From Caulobacter sp. (lineage in GTDB: Bacteria > Pseudomonadota > Alphaproteobacteria > Caulobacterales > Caulobacteraceae): a DNA stretch of 64,000 nucleotides. Position numbers and translations under genes: made by a program. A model generated the notes under the pieces. It saw only the letters and a program-made list of their open reading frames with translations, was not told where the DNA came from and did not search any database. The DNA lies in NCBI GenBank assembly GCA_016125585.1, contig WGLL01000013.1, forward strand, positions 62,001-126,000. Reading direction: 5' to 3'. Of the stretch, positions 44,143-53,370 are shown in pieces. Numbering within the stretch: position 1 is the stretch's first letter; every line of letters begins with the position of its first letter.

Positions 44143-44387
44143 CCGACACCACCGCGCGGCCCGGTCCGCCCCGGGCCGTCGCCACCCCTTGTGTAAAGGT
44201 CTGCATCGTCGATCCCGTGAGCAGCCTCTGCCTCGGCTGTTTCCGCACCCTGCCGGAAATCGGCGGCTGGTCGCGGTTCAGCGATGAGGAGCGCGCGCGA
44301 CTGATGACCGAGCTGCCCGGCCGCCGCGGCCAGATCCGGCCCGAAAAACTGGCGATCTTCGCCAGCGCATCGCCGCCCCGTCCCTAG
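44139..44387 (+). CDS. DUF1289 cysteine-rich protein
   Basis: 82 residues. Four Cys in the family arrangement TPCVKVCIVDPVSSLCLGC, followed by RTLPEIGGWSRFSDEER, identify DUF1289, a small proteobacterial family probably binding a metal or Fe-S cluster. Function is unknown. The ATG overlaps the thioesterase stop. Confidence 0.88.
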   Translation: MTDTTARPGPPRAVATPCVKVCIVDPVSSLCLGCFRTLPEIGGWSRFSDEERARLMTELPGRRGQIRPEKLAIFASASPPRP

Positions 44388-44548
44388 ACAGCGCCGGTCC
44401 GGGTTGATCGGGATCCAGGCCAAACGGCGTGGACGCGGAGGCCTCCGGAACGAAATTGTTCCTGATTCACCGGATGCAAACCCAACCTCTCTAGAACGGC
44501 GATCAACGGACCGGCGTCAGACCGGACCAACGAAGCCAAAAAGGCGGG

Positions 44549-45070
44549 GTGTCGCTGATGTTGAGGATCGCAGCCATTGTGCTGGTGGGCGCGTTGTCGG
44601 CCGTTGGGGCCGCCGGCGCGATGGTGTCGTTCGACCCCTCCCGCTCCGCCGCAACGGAAGATGTCGCCCAGGCGCAGGTCGCCGTGGCCCAGCCCGTCGC
44701 GCCGACGCCCGCCCAGGTGACCAAAGCCGCCGACGGCCACTACTGGGCCACCGCCGACGTCAACGGCAGCGCCGTGCGCTTCCTGGTCGATACCGGCGCC
44801 ACCGCCGTGGCCCTGACCGCTGACGACGCCAGGCGTCTCGGCCTTGATCTCTCCCGGCTCGACTACGCCGTCGCCGTGACCACCGCCGACGGCAAGACCC
44901 GGGCCGCCCAGGTCAAGCTGCGCAGCGTGACCATCGCCGGCGCCCGGGTGGAAAACGTCGACGCCCTGGTGCTGGAAGGCGGTCTCAAGACCTCTCTTCT
45001 GGGCATGAGCTACCTCGGCCGCCTGACCTCCTTCGAGGCCACCCGGACGGCGTTGATCCTGAAGCCCTGA
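44549..45070 (+). CDS. Retropepsin-like aspartic protease, membrane-anchored
   Basis: 173 residues from a GTG at 44549, with an ATG at 44558 as alternative. An N-terminal hydrophobic segment (about 5-25) anchors or exports it. The catalytic motif is VRFLVDTGATAVALT (Asp81), followed by ARRLGLDLS and ALVLEGGLKTSLLGMSYLG, the usual end of clan AA single-lobe proteases that act as homodimers. Periplasmic orientation is likely. Confidence 0.88.
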   Translation: MSLMLRIAAIVLVGALSAVGAAGAMVSFDPSRSAATEDVAQAQVAVAQPVAPTPAQVTKAADGHYWATADVNGSAVRFLVDTGATAVALTADDARRLGLDLSRLDYAVAVTTADGKTRAAQVKLRSVTIAGARVENVDALVLEGGLKTSLLGMSYLGRLTSFEATRTALILKP

Positions 45071-45127
45071 CTCGCGTTTCCTCTGCTGGGAACCGGCGAT
45101 CGTGCCAGAACCCGCGACCGGAAAGGC

Positions 45128-45586
45128 CTAGCGCGCGGCCGGCTCGCGCAGCGGCGGCAATTCGCCCCGGCTGACCGACAGGCCCATTTCCAGGCTGCGG
45201 CCGATCATCGTCGCCCGCTCGACGAACAGCACCGCCGCCGCCGGCGGGCAGACCTGACGCGCCGTATCGCCAAACAGCGCCAGCCAGCGGCCGAAATGCC
45301 GCGGCTGAATATCGGGCAGGCGGTTGTGGGCCTGCATCGGCCGTCCCTGGAAGCGGCCGGTCGCCAGCATGACCGATGACCAGAAATCGCACAGCTTGGC
45401 CAGGTGGGCGTCCCAACGCTCGCCGATCGCCCGGTCGAAGATGGGGCCCAGGGTCTTGTTCTCGCGGACGCGGCCATAGAAGGCGTGCACCAGGTCGTGG
45501 ATCATCGCCTCGTCGATGCCGACGGCAACGCCGGGACCGGCGCGCGGGCCCTCTCCGCGTGGATGATCTGGGGGTCTGTCGGCCAT
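45128..45586 (-). CDS. Group III truncated hemoglobin
   Basis: 152 residues. After a disordered N-terminus, DEAMIHDLVHAFYGRVRENK, GPIFDRAIGERWDAHLAKL, CDFWSSVMLATGRFQGRPM and PRHFGRWLALFGDT match group III truncated hemoglobins; the His in HFGRWL is the likely proximal heme ligand. These proteins bind O2/NO or act in peroxide or nitrosative stress, though roles vary. Convergent with the retropepsin gene. Confidence 0.88.
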   Translation of the reverse strand: MADRPPDHPRGEGPRAGPGVAVGIDEAMIHDLVHAFYGRVRENKTLGPIFDRAIGERWDAHLAKLCDFWSSVMLATGRFQGRPMQAHNRLPDIQPRHFGRWLALFGDTARQVCPPAAAVLFVERATMIGRSLEMGLSVSRGELPPLREPAAR

Positions 45587-45636
45587 GGCGTCGACCTAGG
45601 CGGCGACGCCGGGCGCCGCAACCCGGGGAAAAACCC

Positions 45637-46626
45637 CTAGGCCGGGACTCTTGCCCCGCTGACCGCCTCCAGGGCCCTGTCGACGACCTCGATCCCGGCC
45701 CCGGCCCTGACGCCCTCGACGGTCAGGATCCGCCGCCAGGCCCGCGCGCCCGGACGACCGTGGAACAGGCCCAGCATGTGCCGCGCCATGGCCGGCAGAT
45801 GGACTCCCTCCGCCAGCCGCCGCTCGAGATAGGGCCGATAACGCGCCACCGCCTCGAAGGGCGATACGTCCGCGCCCCCGGCCCCGAACAGCCGCCGATC
45901 GACCTGGCCCAGCTGTCCGGCCTCGTGATAGGCCGCACGGCCCATCATCACTCCGTCGACATGGGCCAGGCGCGCCTCCGCCTCCTCCAGCGAGGCGACC
46001 CCGCCGTTGATGACGATGGTCAGGTCCGGCCGCTCGGCCTTCAGCCGATAGACCAGGGGATAGTCGAGCGGGGGAATGTCCCGATTTTCCTTCGGCGAGA
46101 GGCCCTTCAGCCAGGCCTTGCGCGCATGGACGATGAAGGTGGTCACCCCGGCCGCGGCGCTGAGATCGACCAGCCGGAACAGCGCCTCTTCCGGCGCCTG
46201 GTCATCGACGCCGATCCGGCATTTCACCGTGACCGGCACGTCCACCGCGCCCTTCATCGCCGCCATGCAGTCGGCGACCAGTTCCGGCTCGCGCATCAGA
46301 CAGGCGCCGAAACGGCCTGACTGCACCCGGTCCGATGGACAGCCGACATTGAGGTTGATCTCGTCATAGCCCAGGTCAGCGCCGATCCGCGCGGCGCGCG
46401 CCAGATCGCCGGGGTCAGAGCCGCCCAGCTGCAGGGCCACCGGATGCTCGACCGGATCGTAGCCCAGCAGCTTTTCGCGATCGCCATGCAGCACTGCGCC
46501 GGTGGTGACCATTTCGGTATAGAGCAGCGCCCGGCCGGTCAGCATCCGGTGCAGCACACGGCAATGACGGTCGGTCCAGTCCATCATGGGGGCAATGGAG
46601 AAGGTATGGGGCGGGCGCGATTTCAC
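45637..46626 (-). CDS. dusA: tRNA dihydrouridine(20/20a) synthase DusA
   Basis: 329 residues from a GTG start. FSIAPMMDWTDRHCRVLHRM, LLYTEMVTTGAVLHG and NVGCPSDRVQSGRFGACLM are diagnostic of DusA, the flavin enzyme that reduces U20/U20a of tRNA with NADPH. Further motifs VKCRIGVDDQ and INGGVASLEEA complete the TIM barrel and FMN site. It follows the hemoglobin gene upstream by 51 bases on the same strand. Confidence 0.95.
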   Translation of the reverse strand: MKSRPPHTFSIAPMMDWTDRHCRVLHRMLTGRALLYTEMVTTGAVLHGDREKLLGYDPVEHPVALQLGGSDPGDLARAARIGADLGYDEINLNVGCPSDRVQSGRFGACLMREPELVADCMAAMKGAVDVPVTVKCRIGVDDQAPEEALFRLVDLSAAAGVTTFIVHARKAWLKGLSPKENRDIPPLDYPLVYRLKAERPDLTIVINGGVASLEEAEARLAHVDGVMMGRAAYHEAGQLGQVDRRLFGAGGADVSPFEAVARYRPYLERRLAEGVHLPAMARHMLGLFHGRPGARAWRRILTVEGVRAGAGIEVVDRALEAVSGARVPA

Positions 46627-46683
46627 GGCGGCTGCATAGCCGAAACGACCTGCGGGGAGAAGCGGCGGCGGTGCGGGGCAGGA

Positions 46684-47052
46684 TCAGGCGGCGGACGGCA
46701 GGTCCTTCAGCTTGGCGATCAGTCGATCGACGCTCAGCGGCTTGGCGAGTCTGGCCGCGGCCTTGAAGCAGGCCGGAAACTGGCCGTCAGCATAGCCGGA
46801 CACCACCACGAACGGCACATGGTCGGCTGACAGGCGCCGGGCGACCGGTTCGGAGGTGTGATCGCCGAGATTGACGTCGAGTACGGCGGCGTCACAGCCT
46901 TGGGCCTCGAACAGCTTCAGTCCGTCCTCGGCGCTGCAGGCGATCCCGACCACTTCGAACCCGGCAGACGCCAGTTGATCGGACAGGTCAAAGGCGATGA
47001 ACACGTCGTCCTCGACGATCATCACCCGCAACGGTCCCGCGTGAAGTTTCAT
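46684..47052 (-). CDS. Single-domain response regulator
   Basis: 122 residues. The receiver acidic pair is VEDD (about 13-16), the phospho-acceptor is in AAVLDVNLGDHTSEP (Asp59), and the Lys is in RLAKPLSVDRL. There is no output domain. The ATG overlaps the stop of the kinase upstream, so it is the cognate receiver. It may work as a shuttle or competitor, as single receivers do in alphaproteobacterial HWE/HisKA2 networks. Confidence 0.9.
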   Translation of the reverse strand: MKLHAGPLRVMIVEDDVFIAFDLSDQLASAGFEVVGIACSAEDGLKLFEAQGCDAAVLDVNLGDHTSEPVARRLSADHVPFVVVSGYADGQFPACFKAAARLAKPLSVDRLIAKLKDLPSAA

Positions 47053-48437
47053 GCGGTCTCACTCTGGGCGAGCAGTTTGTCAGAAGGACAGGTCAGCGAC
47101 CAGCGCAGACCCTCGGGCGCGAACTGCAGGTCCACCTCCCCGCGCACCGCCGCTCTCGCCAGGGCGGTGATCACCCGTGAGCCATAGCCCGTTGTGCGGA
47201 CGGCCGGCGGCGGAGGCCCCCCCGTCTCGACCCAGCGGATCGAGAACCGTTCGCCATCGAGCGACCAGGCCAGGTTGACCTTTCCCCGGTCGTTGGACAG
47301 GGCCCCGAACTTGATCGCGTTGGTCGTCAGTTCATGCAGGATCATGCTGACATTCTGCGCCGCCGCCGGCGCCAGCCGCAGGCGCGGACCGTCAACCTCG
47401 ACCCGGTCGTGGAACATCTCGTCCAGCGGGGCGAACTCGACGGCCACCAGCTCATCCAGCCAGGCGCCGCGCCACTGGTTGAGGATCAGGACATCCTGGT
47501 TGGCCGAGAGGGCCTGCAGTCGCGCTGAAAATCGCTCGATGTAGTCGCTGGCGCTGCCGGCCGCGGACTGCCGGGCGATCGCATGAATCAGGCTCAGCAT
47601 GTTCTTTGAGCGGTGATTCACTTCCCGCAGCAGAGTTTGCACCTGTTCCTGGGACTGTCTGGCGGCGGAGATATCCCGGGCAATCTTGGAGGCGCCGAGA
47701 ATTCGCCCGTCCGCGTCGCGAACCGGCGACACCGTGATCGAGGCAAAGAAGGCCCTGCCGTCCTTGCGCAACCGGATTGTCTCGAACGGCTCGACGACTT
47801 CATTGGCCCGGATCCGGGCCATGATCCGGTCTTCCTCGTCCTGGCGATCATCGGGAATCAGAGTGCGCACCGGCCTGCCGATGATCTCGTCGGCCGCATA
47901 GCCGAACAGCCGCTCGGCGGCCCGGTTCCAGCTGGTGATCACGCCATCGAGGGTCTTGCTGATAATGGCGTCGGAGGACGAATCGACAATCGACGCCAGC
48001 AGAGCCGCCTCGCGATCACGCTGCTTCTTGCTGGTAATGTCGCGGATGATTTTCGAGGCCCCGACGACGTCTCCCGCCGCATCGCGGATCGGCGAGATGG
48101 TCACCGAAACCTCCACCTCCTCGCCGGCCCTGTTCAACCGCGTGGTCTCGTAGTTGCCGATATGCTCGCCTGCGGAGATGCGCGCGAGGATCTCGTCCTC
48201 CTCGGCCTGCCGCGTCGCCGGAATGATGTCGCGAATGGATCTGCCGATCCGCTCAGCCGCGGAAAACCCCAGCAGGGTCTCGGCCGCGACGTTCCAGCTA
48301 GTGATGGTGCCATCGGTGGTCTTGCTGATGATCGCGTCGTCCGAAGAAGCCACGATCGAGGCGAGCAAGGCGGCGGCGTCCTTGATTTCCAGGTGACGGG
48401 CCGTGGGCGGGGTCGGCGGATCTGAGCTTTGGCTCAT
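47049..48437 (-). CDS. Tandem-PAS HWE-family histidine kinase
   Basis: 462 residues from the ATG at 48437. Two PAS domains (about 18-130 and 140-255) are strikingly similar to each other (ALLASIVASSDDAIISKTTD versus ALLASIVDSSSDAIISKTLD), pointing to internal duplication. The kinase core has LREVNHRSKNMLSLIHAIA (His275), NELTT-type HELTTNAIKFGALS and RWVETGGPPPP, the HWE signature. No membrane segment, so it is a cytosolic redox, light or ligand sensor. The PAS domains lack an obvious LOV Cys motif. Confidence 0.92.
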   Translation of the reverse strand: MSQSSDPPTPPTARHLEIKDAAALLASIVASSDDAIISKTTDGTITSWNVAAETLLGFSAAERIGRSIRDIIPATRQAEEDEILARISAGEHIGNYETTRLNRAGEEVEVSVTISPIRDAAGDVVGASKIIRDITSKKQRDREAALLASIVDSSSDAIISKTLDGVITSWNRAAERLFGYAADEIIGRPVRTLIPDDRQDEEDRIMARIRANEVVEPFETIRLRKDGRAFFASITVSPVRDADGRILGASKIARDISAARQSQEQVQTLLREVNHRSKNMLSLIHAIARQSAAGSASDYIERFSARLQALSANQDVLILNQWRGAWLDELVAVEFAPLDEMFHDRVEVDGPRLRLAPAAAQNVSMILHELTTNAIKFGALSNDRGKVNLAWSLDGERFSIRWVETGGPPPPAVRTTGYGSRVITALARAAVRGEVDLQFAPEGLRWSLTCPSDKLLAQSETA

Positions 48438-48691
48438 GTCGTTGTCCCGGGAGATTCGCCTACCGTGCGGATGTCCCCAAATGTGTGTCTGCAGCGTGCG
48501 CGGACTGCGCGGCGACCGCACCTGTCTCAGGTTGCAGTCAAAGTCCCATGGCAGTCCACCGGTGGAGTGCAAAACAATTTGCCGCGGCGGTGGTTCCCCA
48601 TTGCGGGTCCCTGGGGACGCTTTACGTCATGGGGGCGAGCCGCTACCGAGCGATGCGTCGTCTTGCGACGCTTGGTCCAAGGAAATTTCGA

Positions 48692-49633
48692 ATGGCCTCC
48701 GGTCTCGCCGCCCTGCTCGATGACATTGCCGGAATCGCCAAGCTTGCAGCCGCTTCTCTGGACGACGTCGCCGGGGCCGCCGGCAAGGCCGGAACCAAGG
48801 CGGTCGGGGTGGTGGTCGACGACACCGCCGTGACCCCGGGCTATGCGGTGGGTTTCAGCCCCGACCGCGAACTGCCGATTGTCGCCCGTATCGCCATCGG
48901 CTCCCTGAAGAACAAGCTGATCTTCCTCCTGCCCGGCGCCATGCTGCTCAGCGCCTTCGCGCCCTGGGCGGTGACGCCGATCCTGATGCTCGGCGGGACC
49001 TATCTGTGCTTCGAGGCCAGCGAGAAGATCCTCGAGGTCTTCGTCACCCATGAGGCGGTCGATGAGCCCGAGGAACTGGCCCTCAGTTCGAAGGAACTGG
49101 AGAAACAGAAGGTCGATGGCGCCATCCGCACCGACCTGATCCTGTCCGCCGAGATCATGGCCATCTCCCTGGGCAGCGTAACCGACAAGCCGCTGCTGAC
49201 CCAGGGCGTCGCCCTGCTGATTGTCGGGGTGTTGTTGACGATCGCAGTCTACGGCGCGGTCGCGGTGATCGTGAAGATGGACGATATCGGTCTGCATATG
49301 TCGCGTGGCGGCGGGCGGCTGTCGCGCGGCGTCGGCCGGGGTCTGGTCAAGGCCATGCCCTTCCTGCTGGAAGGGCTGACCGTGGTCGGCACGGCGGCGA
49401 TGCTGTGGGTCGGCGGCGGCATCATTGTCCACGGCCTGGAGCATTTTCATCTGACGCCGGTCCCGGTGTGGATAGAGGCGGCCTCTCACTGGGCGGCGGC
49501 GGCGCCGGGCGTGGGTCCCCTGACCGGCTGGCTGGTGTTCGCAGCGGCGTCTTCGGTGGTGGGTCTGATCATCGGCGCGGTGGTGGTGGGCGTCATCCAC
49601 CTGATTCCCCAACGGCCCCGCGCCGCCGCCTGA
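48692..49633 (+). CDS. DUF808 family integral membrane protein
   Basis: 313 residues from the ATG at 48692 (AAGGA upstream). The conserved opening GLAALLDDIAGIAKLAAASL is followed by DDTAVTPGYAVGFSPDREL and six or so transmembrane helices, with the loop GLHMSRGGGRLSRGVGRGLV. This is the YedI/DUF808 family, of unknown function. Divergent from the HWE kinase (254 bases between) and convergent with the patatin gene. Confidence 0.9.
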   Translation: MASGLAALLDDIAGIAKLAAASLDDVAGAAGKAGTKAVGVVVDDTAVTPGYAVGFSPDRELPIVARIAIGSLKNKLIFLLPGAMLLSAFAPWAVTPILMLGGTYLCFEASEKILEVFVTHEAVDEPEELALSSKELEKQKVDGAIRTDLILSAEIMAISLGSVTDKPLLTQGVALLIVGVLLTIAVYGAVAVIVKMDDIGLHMSRGGGRLSRGVGRGLVKAMPFLLEGLTVVGTAAMLWVGGGIIVHGLEHFHLTPVPVWIEAASHWAAAAPGVGPLTGWLVFAAASSVVGLIIGAVVVGVIHLIPQRPRAAA

Positions 49634-49651
49634 GCGGCCGCAAAGCCCGCG

Positions 49652-50845
49652 TCAGTCCGTCTCCGGCGCTGTATTGACCACCCCGGAGCGGCCCGGCCTC
49701 AGCTTCAGCGCCGCAAGCACGCCCGCCCGGGTGCTGGGTTCGGCGATCGGCGTCACCCACAGGTCCGGCCCCATGGCCTTTTCACGGCCGTTCTCGAAGT
49801 TGCGCCGCATGCTGGCGGTGTCGAAGCTCATCATGCTGAAATTCTCGCCCGGGTCCGGGATCGAGGCGACGCTGAAGGGCAGGCGCTGGCTGGCGCAGAA
49901 GGCCGCCGCCCGGTCGATGGCGTGGCGGTAGGAGAACCGCAGCATGGTGTCGAAGCTGCGGATCAGGATGGCGGCGATGTTAGCCTGGGTGGTGCGCGGC
50001 CCCTGCTCCAGCACCGTATTGACGATGGCGTAGACCCGGCTGCGCAGCAGCCGCTGCCCCAGCTTGCGCCAGCGCAGCAGCGCCTCGGGCATCAGAAACA
50101 GCGGCGTCGCCACGCCGCCGTCGACGTGCATCTCCTCATATTTCACGCCGTCGGCCTCGCAGGCGAACCGCTTGGGCGGGAAGATGCCCGGCAGGCTGGC
50201 CGAGGCCACCAGCACGTCGCGGAACAGGGTCAGAGCTTCCGGGCCGCCCCGGCTGGCGATCTCGCCCATATCCCAGATCACCGTCCGCTGGCGGTCCAGG
50301 TCCGTGGTCGCCACCAGCAGACGACGCCCCGCGCGATGCTGCTCCGCGACGGCGGCCACCATGGTCTCATCGACGAAGGGAAGGATCAGGTTTTCGAGGG
50401 ATTCGGTGCGGAACAGCGCCCCGGCGCCCGCGCCGAGGCTGCCCAGGCTGAGCAGCCGGCTGGCGTGGCCGCCCGTATAGGCGTCCTTCAGCCGCTCGTC
50501 CCACGCCGGGCCGAGGAAGGCGAAGGGGGCGATCAGGGCGCCGGTGCTGACGCCGGTGACGATGGCGAAGGTCGGGCGGGCCCCGGCCTGGGTCAGACCG
50601 ACCAGGATGCCCGCGCCATAGGCGCCGCCCGCCGCGCCGCCGGAAATCGCCAGGATATTGAAGGCCTCCCTGGCCCAGGGCGCGCGCAGCGGCGCCAGTC
50701 GGTCGGCGGCGGCGACCAGCGAATCCTCGGCCTCTCCAACCGTCAGCCGCACGCCCTCGAACCCGGGAATCTGGGCCTGAATTTCCCCCGGAGACGGCAG
50801 GCGCGCGCCCGGCAGCATGCCGCGCCAGTTGGGACCTTCAGCCAT
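49652..50845 (-). CDS. Patatin-like phospholipase family protein
   Basis: 397 residues. The oxyanion-hole glycines are in AISGGAAGGAYGAGIL, the nucleophile elbow is GVSTG (Ser100), and the catalytic Asp lies in HVDGGVATPLF. It is therefore probably an active acyl hydrolase. No signal peptide is seen; a lipoprotein signal is absent. Long N-terminal lead (about 60 residues) before the domain. Confidence 0.9.
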   Translation of the reverse strand: MAEGPNWRGMLPGARLPSPGEIQAQIPGFEGVRLTVGEAEDSLVAAADRLAPLRAPWAREAFNILAISGGAAGGAYGAGILVGLTQAGARPTFAIVTGVSTGALIAPFAFLGPAWDERLKDAYTGGHASRLLSLGSLGAGAGALFRTESLENLILPFVDETMVAAVAEQHRAGRRLLVATTDLDRQRTVIWDMGEIASRGGPEALTLFRDVLVASASLPGIFPPKRFACEADGVKYEEMHVDGGVATPLFLMPEALLRWRKLGQRLLRSRVYAIVNTVLEQGPRTTQANIAAILIRSFDTMLRFSYRHAIDRAAAFCASQRLPFSVASIPDPGENFSMMSFDTASMRRNFENGREKAMGPDLWVTPIAEPSTRAGVLAALKLRPGRSGVVNTAPETD

Positions 50846-50993
50846 CGGCCATCATCTCCCGTCGATGCCCCGTCATCCGTCACAGGGCCTTGCGCCCCGC
50901 GAGCCATGGCGCCGGTCTGGACATTTTCCGTCGCCCGATGTCGGCTCGCCACGATCCGAGGCGTCCTCGGGACAGCAGACGACAGGTCAAACC

Positions 50994-51374
50994 ATGCTCT
51001 ACGCCATCTTTTGCTACAATCAGGAAGACGTGACCACCGCCTGGTCGCCGGAGCATGACGCCCGGATCATGACCGACCTGAAGAAGGTCGAGGATCGACT
51101 GTCCGCCGCCGGACGGCTGGGACCGGTGGCCCGGCTGCTGCCGACCACGGCCGCAACCACCCTGCGTAAGGGGGATACGCCGCTGGTCATTGACGGCCCC
51201 TTCGCCGAGACCCGGGAACAGCTGCTGGGTTTCTATGTGGTCGATTGTCCCGATCTGGACGGCGCCCTGGAGGTGGCCCGCGACCTCGCGGTCGCCAACC
51301 CTGGCCTGGGCGCATACGAGATCCGGCCCCTGCAGATCTTTCGCCCGGGCGGCGATGTCGGGAGTCTGGGGTAG
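50994..51374 (+). CDS. YciI/DGPF family protein of an ECF42 operon
   Basis: 126 residues from the ATG at 50994. The sequence MLYAIFCYNQEDVTTAW, VIDGPFAETREQLLGFYVVD and YEIRPLQIF is the YCII-related fold with the DGPF motif. Such proteins are found next to ECF42-type sigma factors, and this gene ends exactly one base before the sigma start. Function of the family is unknown. Confidence 0.9.
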   Translation: MLYAIFCYNQEDVTTAWSPEHDARIMTDLKKVEDRLSAAGRLGPVARLLPTTAATTLRKGDTPLVIDGPFAETREQLLGFYVVDCPDLDGALEVARDLAVANPGLGAYEIRPLQIFRPGGDVGSLG

Positions 51375-52622
51375 GTGTCCGACGCTGCCTGGATCTCCTC
51401 GACCCTGAGCTCGGCCCGGCCCCAGGCCGTCGGCGCCCTGCTGCGCTACTTCCGTGATCTCGACCGCGCCGAAGAGGCCTTTCAGGACGCCTGCCTGCGC
51501 GCCCTCCGCACCTGGCCGGACAAGGGGCCGCCTCGGGATCCGGTCGCCTGGCTGATCATGGTCGGCCGCAACGCCGGCATCGATCAGGTCCGCCGCAACA
51601 GTCGCCTGACGCCGCTGCCCGACGAGGCCGCCCTGTCGGACCTGGAGGACGCCGAACCGGACCTCGCCGAGCGGCTCGACGGCGCCGACTATCGCGACGA
51701 CATCCTGCGGCTGATGTTCATCTGCTGTCATCCCGAGCTGCCGCCAACCCAGCAGATCGCCCTGGCCCTGCGCATCGTCAGCGGCCTGACGGTCAGCCAG
51801 ATCGCGAGAGCCTTCCTGGTCAGCGAAAGCGCCATGGAGCAGCGGATCACCCGGGCCAAAGCCCGCATCGCCTCGGCCGGAACCAGTTTCGAAACGCCGG
51901 ACCCCGTGCAGCGGTCAGAACGGCTCGGCGCGGTCGCCGCCATGACCTACCTGATCTTCAACGAGGGCTACTCCGCCGGCCCCGGAGACGGCCGGGCCGG
52001 GCTCTGCGACGAAGCGCTCCGGCTGGCGCGCCTGCTGCTGCGGCTGTTCCAGGTCGAGCCGGAGATCATGGGGCTGACGGCCCTGATGCTGTTGCAGCAC
52101 TCCCGCGCCGCCGCCCGGCACAGCGCCGAGGGCGAGGTCATCCTGCTCGATGACCAGGATCGCGCGCTGTGGAACCGCCAGATGATCGCCGAAGGCCTGG
52201 CCCTCATCGACAAGGCCCTCAGGCACGCCCGCCCCGGCCCCTACCAGATCCAGGCCGCCATCGCCGCCCTGCACGCCCGCGCCGCCACGCCGGCCGACAC
52301 CGAATGGGCCCAGATCGACCGGCTCTACGCCAATCTCGAGCGCCTTCAGCCCTCGCCTGTGGTCACCCTCAACCGGGCGGTGGCCACCTCCAGGATCCAG
52401 GGCCCGGAGGCGGCGCTGGAGATGATCCTGCCGCTCGAACCGCGCCTTTCATCGTATTTCTACTTCCACGGCCTGATGGGCTCGCTTCTGCTGCAACTCA
52501 ATCGACCGGCGGAGGCCCGGGTCGCCTTCGACAAGGCCATCTCCCTCGCCGGCTCCCTGGCGGACGCGGATCACATCCGTCGCCAGATCGATCGCCTGAC
52601 CGCCGCCCCGGCCGACGCCTGA
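51375..52622 (+). CDS. ECF42-type RNA polymerase sigma factor with long C-terminal extension
   Basis: 415 residues from a GTG directly after the YciI stop. Sigma region 2 (LRYFRDLDRAEEAFQDACLR, WLIMVGRNAGIDQVRR) and region 4 (LRIVSGLTVSQIARAFLVSE, ITRAKARI) occupy the first 170 residues. The remaining 240 (IFNEGYSAGPGDGRAGLCDE, LYANLERLQPSPVVTLNRAV) form the TPR-like DUF6596 extension characteristic of ECF42 proteins, where it is needed for activity. There is no anti-sigma gene; the DGPF protein is the conserved neighbour. Confidence 0.92.
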   Translation: MSDAAWISSTLSSARPQAVGALLRYFRDLDRAEEAFQDACLRALRTWPDKGPPRDPVAWLIMVGRNAGIDQVRRNSRLTPLPDEAALSDLEDAEPDLAERLDGADYRDDILRLMFICCHPELPPTQQIALALRIVSGLTVSQIARAFLVSESAMEQRITRAKARIASAGTSFETPDPVQRSERLGAVAAMTYLIFNEGYSAGPGDGRAGLCDEALRLARLLLRLFQVEPEIMGLTALMLLQHSRAAARHSAEGEVILLDDQDRALWNRQMIAEGLALIDKALRHARPGPYQIQAAIAALHARAATPADTEWAQIDRLYANLERLQPSPVVTLNRAVATSRIQGPEAALEMILPLEPRLSSYFYFHGLMGSLLLQLNRPAEARVAFDKAISLAGSLADADHIRRQIDRLTAAPADA

Positions 52623-52648
52623 CCACATCCACCCCAAGGGACCCAACA

Positions 52649-53203
52649 ATGCCGACGATCCTTCTCATCCTGCTCCTGGCCATCATCGCGGCCGTTGGAC
52701 TGCTGCTCATTCTGGCGAGCCGAAAACCGGACCGGTTCGAGGTGGAGCGCAGCATTGCGATCGCGGCGCCGCCGGAGCGGGTCTTCGCTCTGATCGACGA
52801 CTTCCACAACTGGGCCCTCTGGTCGCCCTGGGAGAAGCTCGATCCCGACCTTTCCCGCCGCTATTCCGGTCCGACGGCGGGGGCCGGCGCCGTCTACGGC
52901 TGGGAGGGCCGGAAGGCAGGAGCCGGGCAGATGACCATCACCGAGGTTCAGCCCGGCGCGCTGGTGGTCATCGGTCTGGCCTTCACCAAACCCTTCAAGG
53001 CAGACAATGTGGCCCGCTTCGAACTGACGCCGGAAGGCCAGGCGACCCGGGTGCGTTGGACGATGTCCGGCAAGGCGGCGTTGATGTCCAAGGTCATGGA
53101 TTTGCTGTTCAAGATGGACAGGATGGTCGGCGGCGACTTCGAAAAGGGGCTGGCGGCCATGAAGGCCCAGGCCGAGCAGCCGCCCGCGGCCGCCGGACGA
53201 TAA
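52649..53203 (+). CDS. Membrane-anchored SRPBCC family protein
   Basis: 184 residues. One N-terminal transmembrane helix (PTILLILLLAIIAAVGLLLI) precedes a polyketide-cyclase-like SRPBCC domain (FEVERSIAIAAPPERVFALI, WSPWEKLDPDLSRRYSG, VRWTMSGKAALMSKVMD). It is the third gene of the YciI-sigma unit, 26 bases after the sigma stop, and so is a likely member of the same operon. Confidence 0.88.
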   Translation: MPTILLILLLAIIAAVGLLLILASRKPDRFEVERSIAIAAPPERVFALIDDFHNWALWSPWEKLDPDLSRRYSGPTAGAGAVYGWEGRKAGAGQMTITEVQPGALVVIGLAFTKPFKADNVARFELTPEGQATRVRWTMSGKAALMSKVMDLLFKMDRMVGGDFEKGLAAMKAQAEQPPAAAGR

Positions 53204-53370
53204 GGGATTCTGACGGCGTCGGTTGAAATTCCCTGACCGCTGTTCGCCCTGAGCGCGTTGTTGCATCTAGCGCTCGCCGCAACATCGGGCTAAATCCACA
53301 GGTCGATCCCGCCATCGTGGCGGACTCTAGGCCGTCGATGGCGGCCAATACACTCTACTAGGACGGCTAC

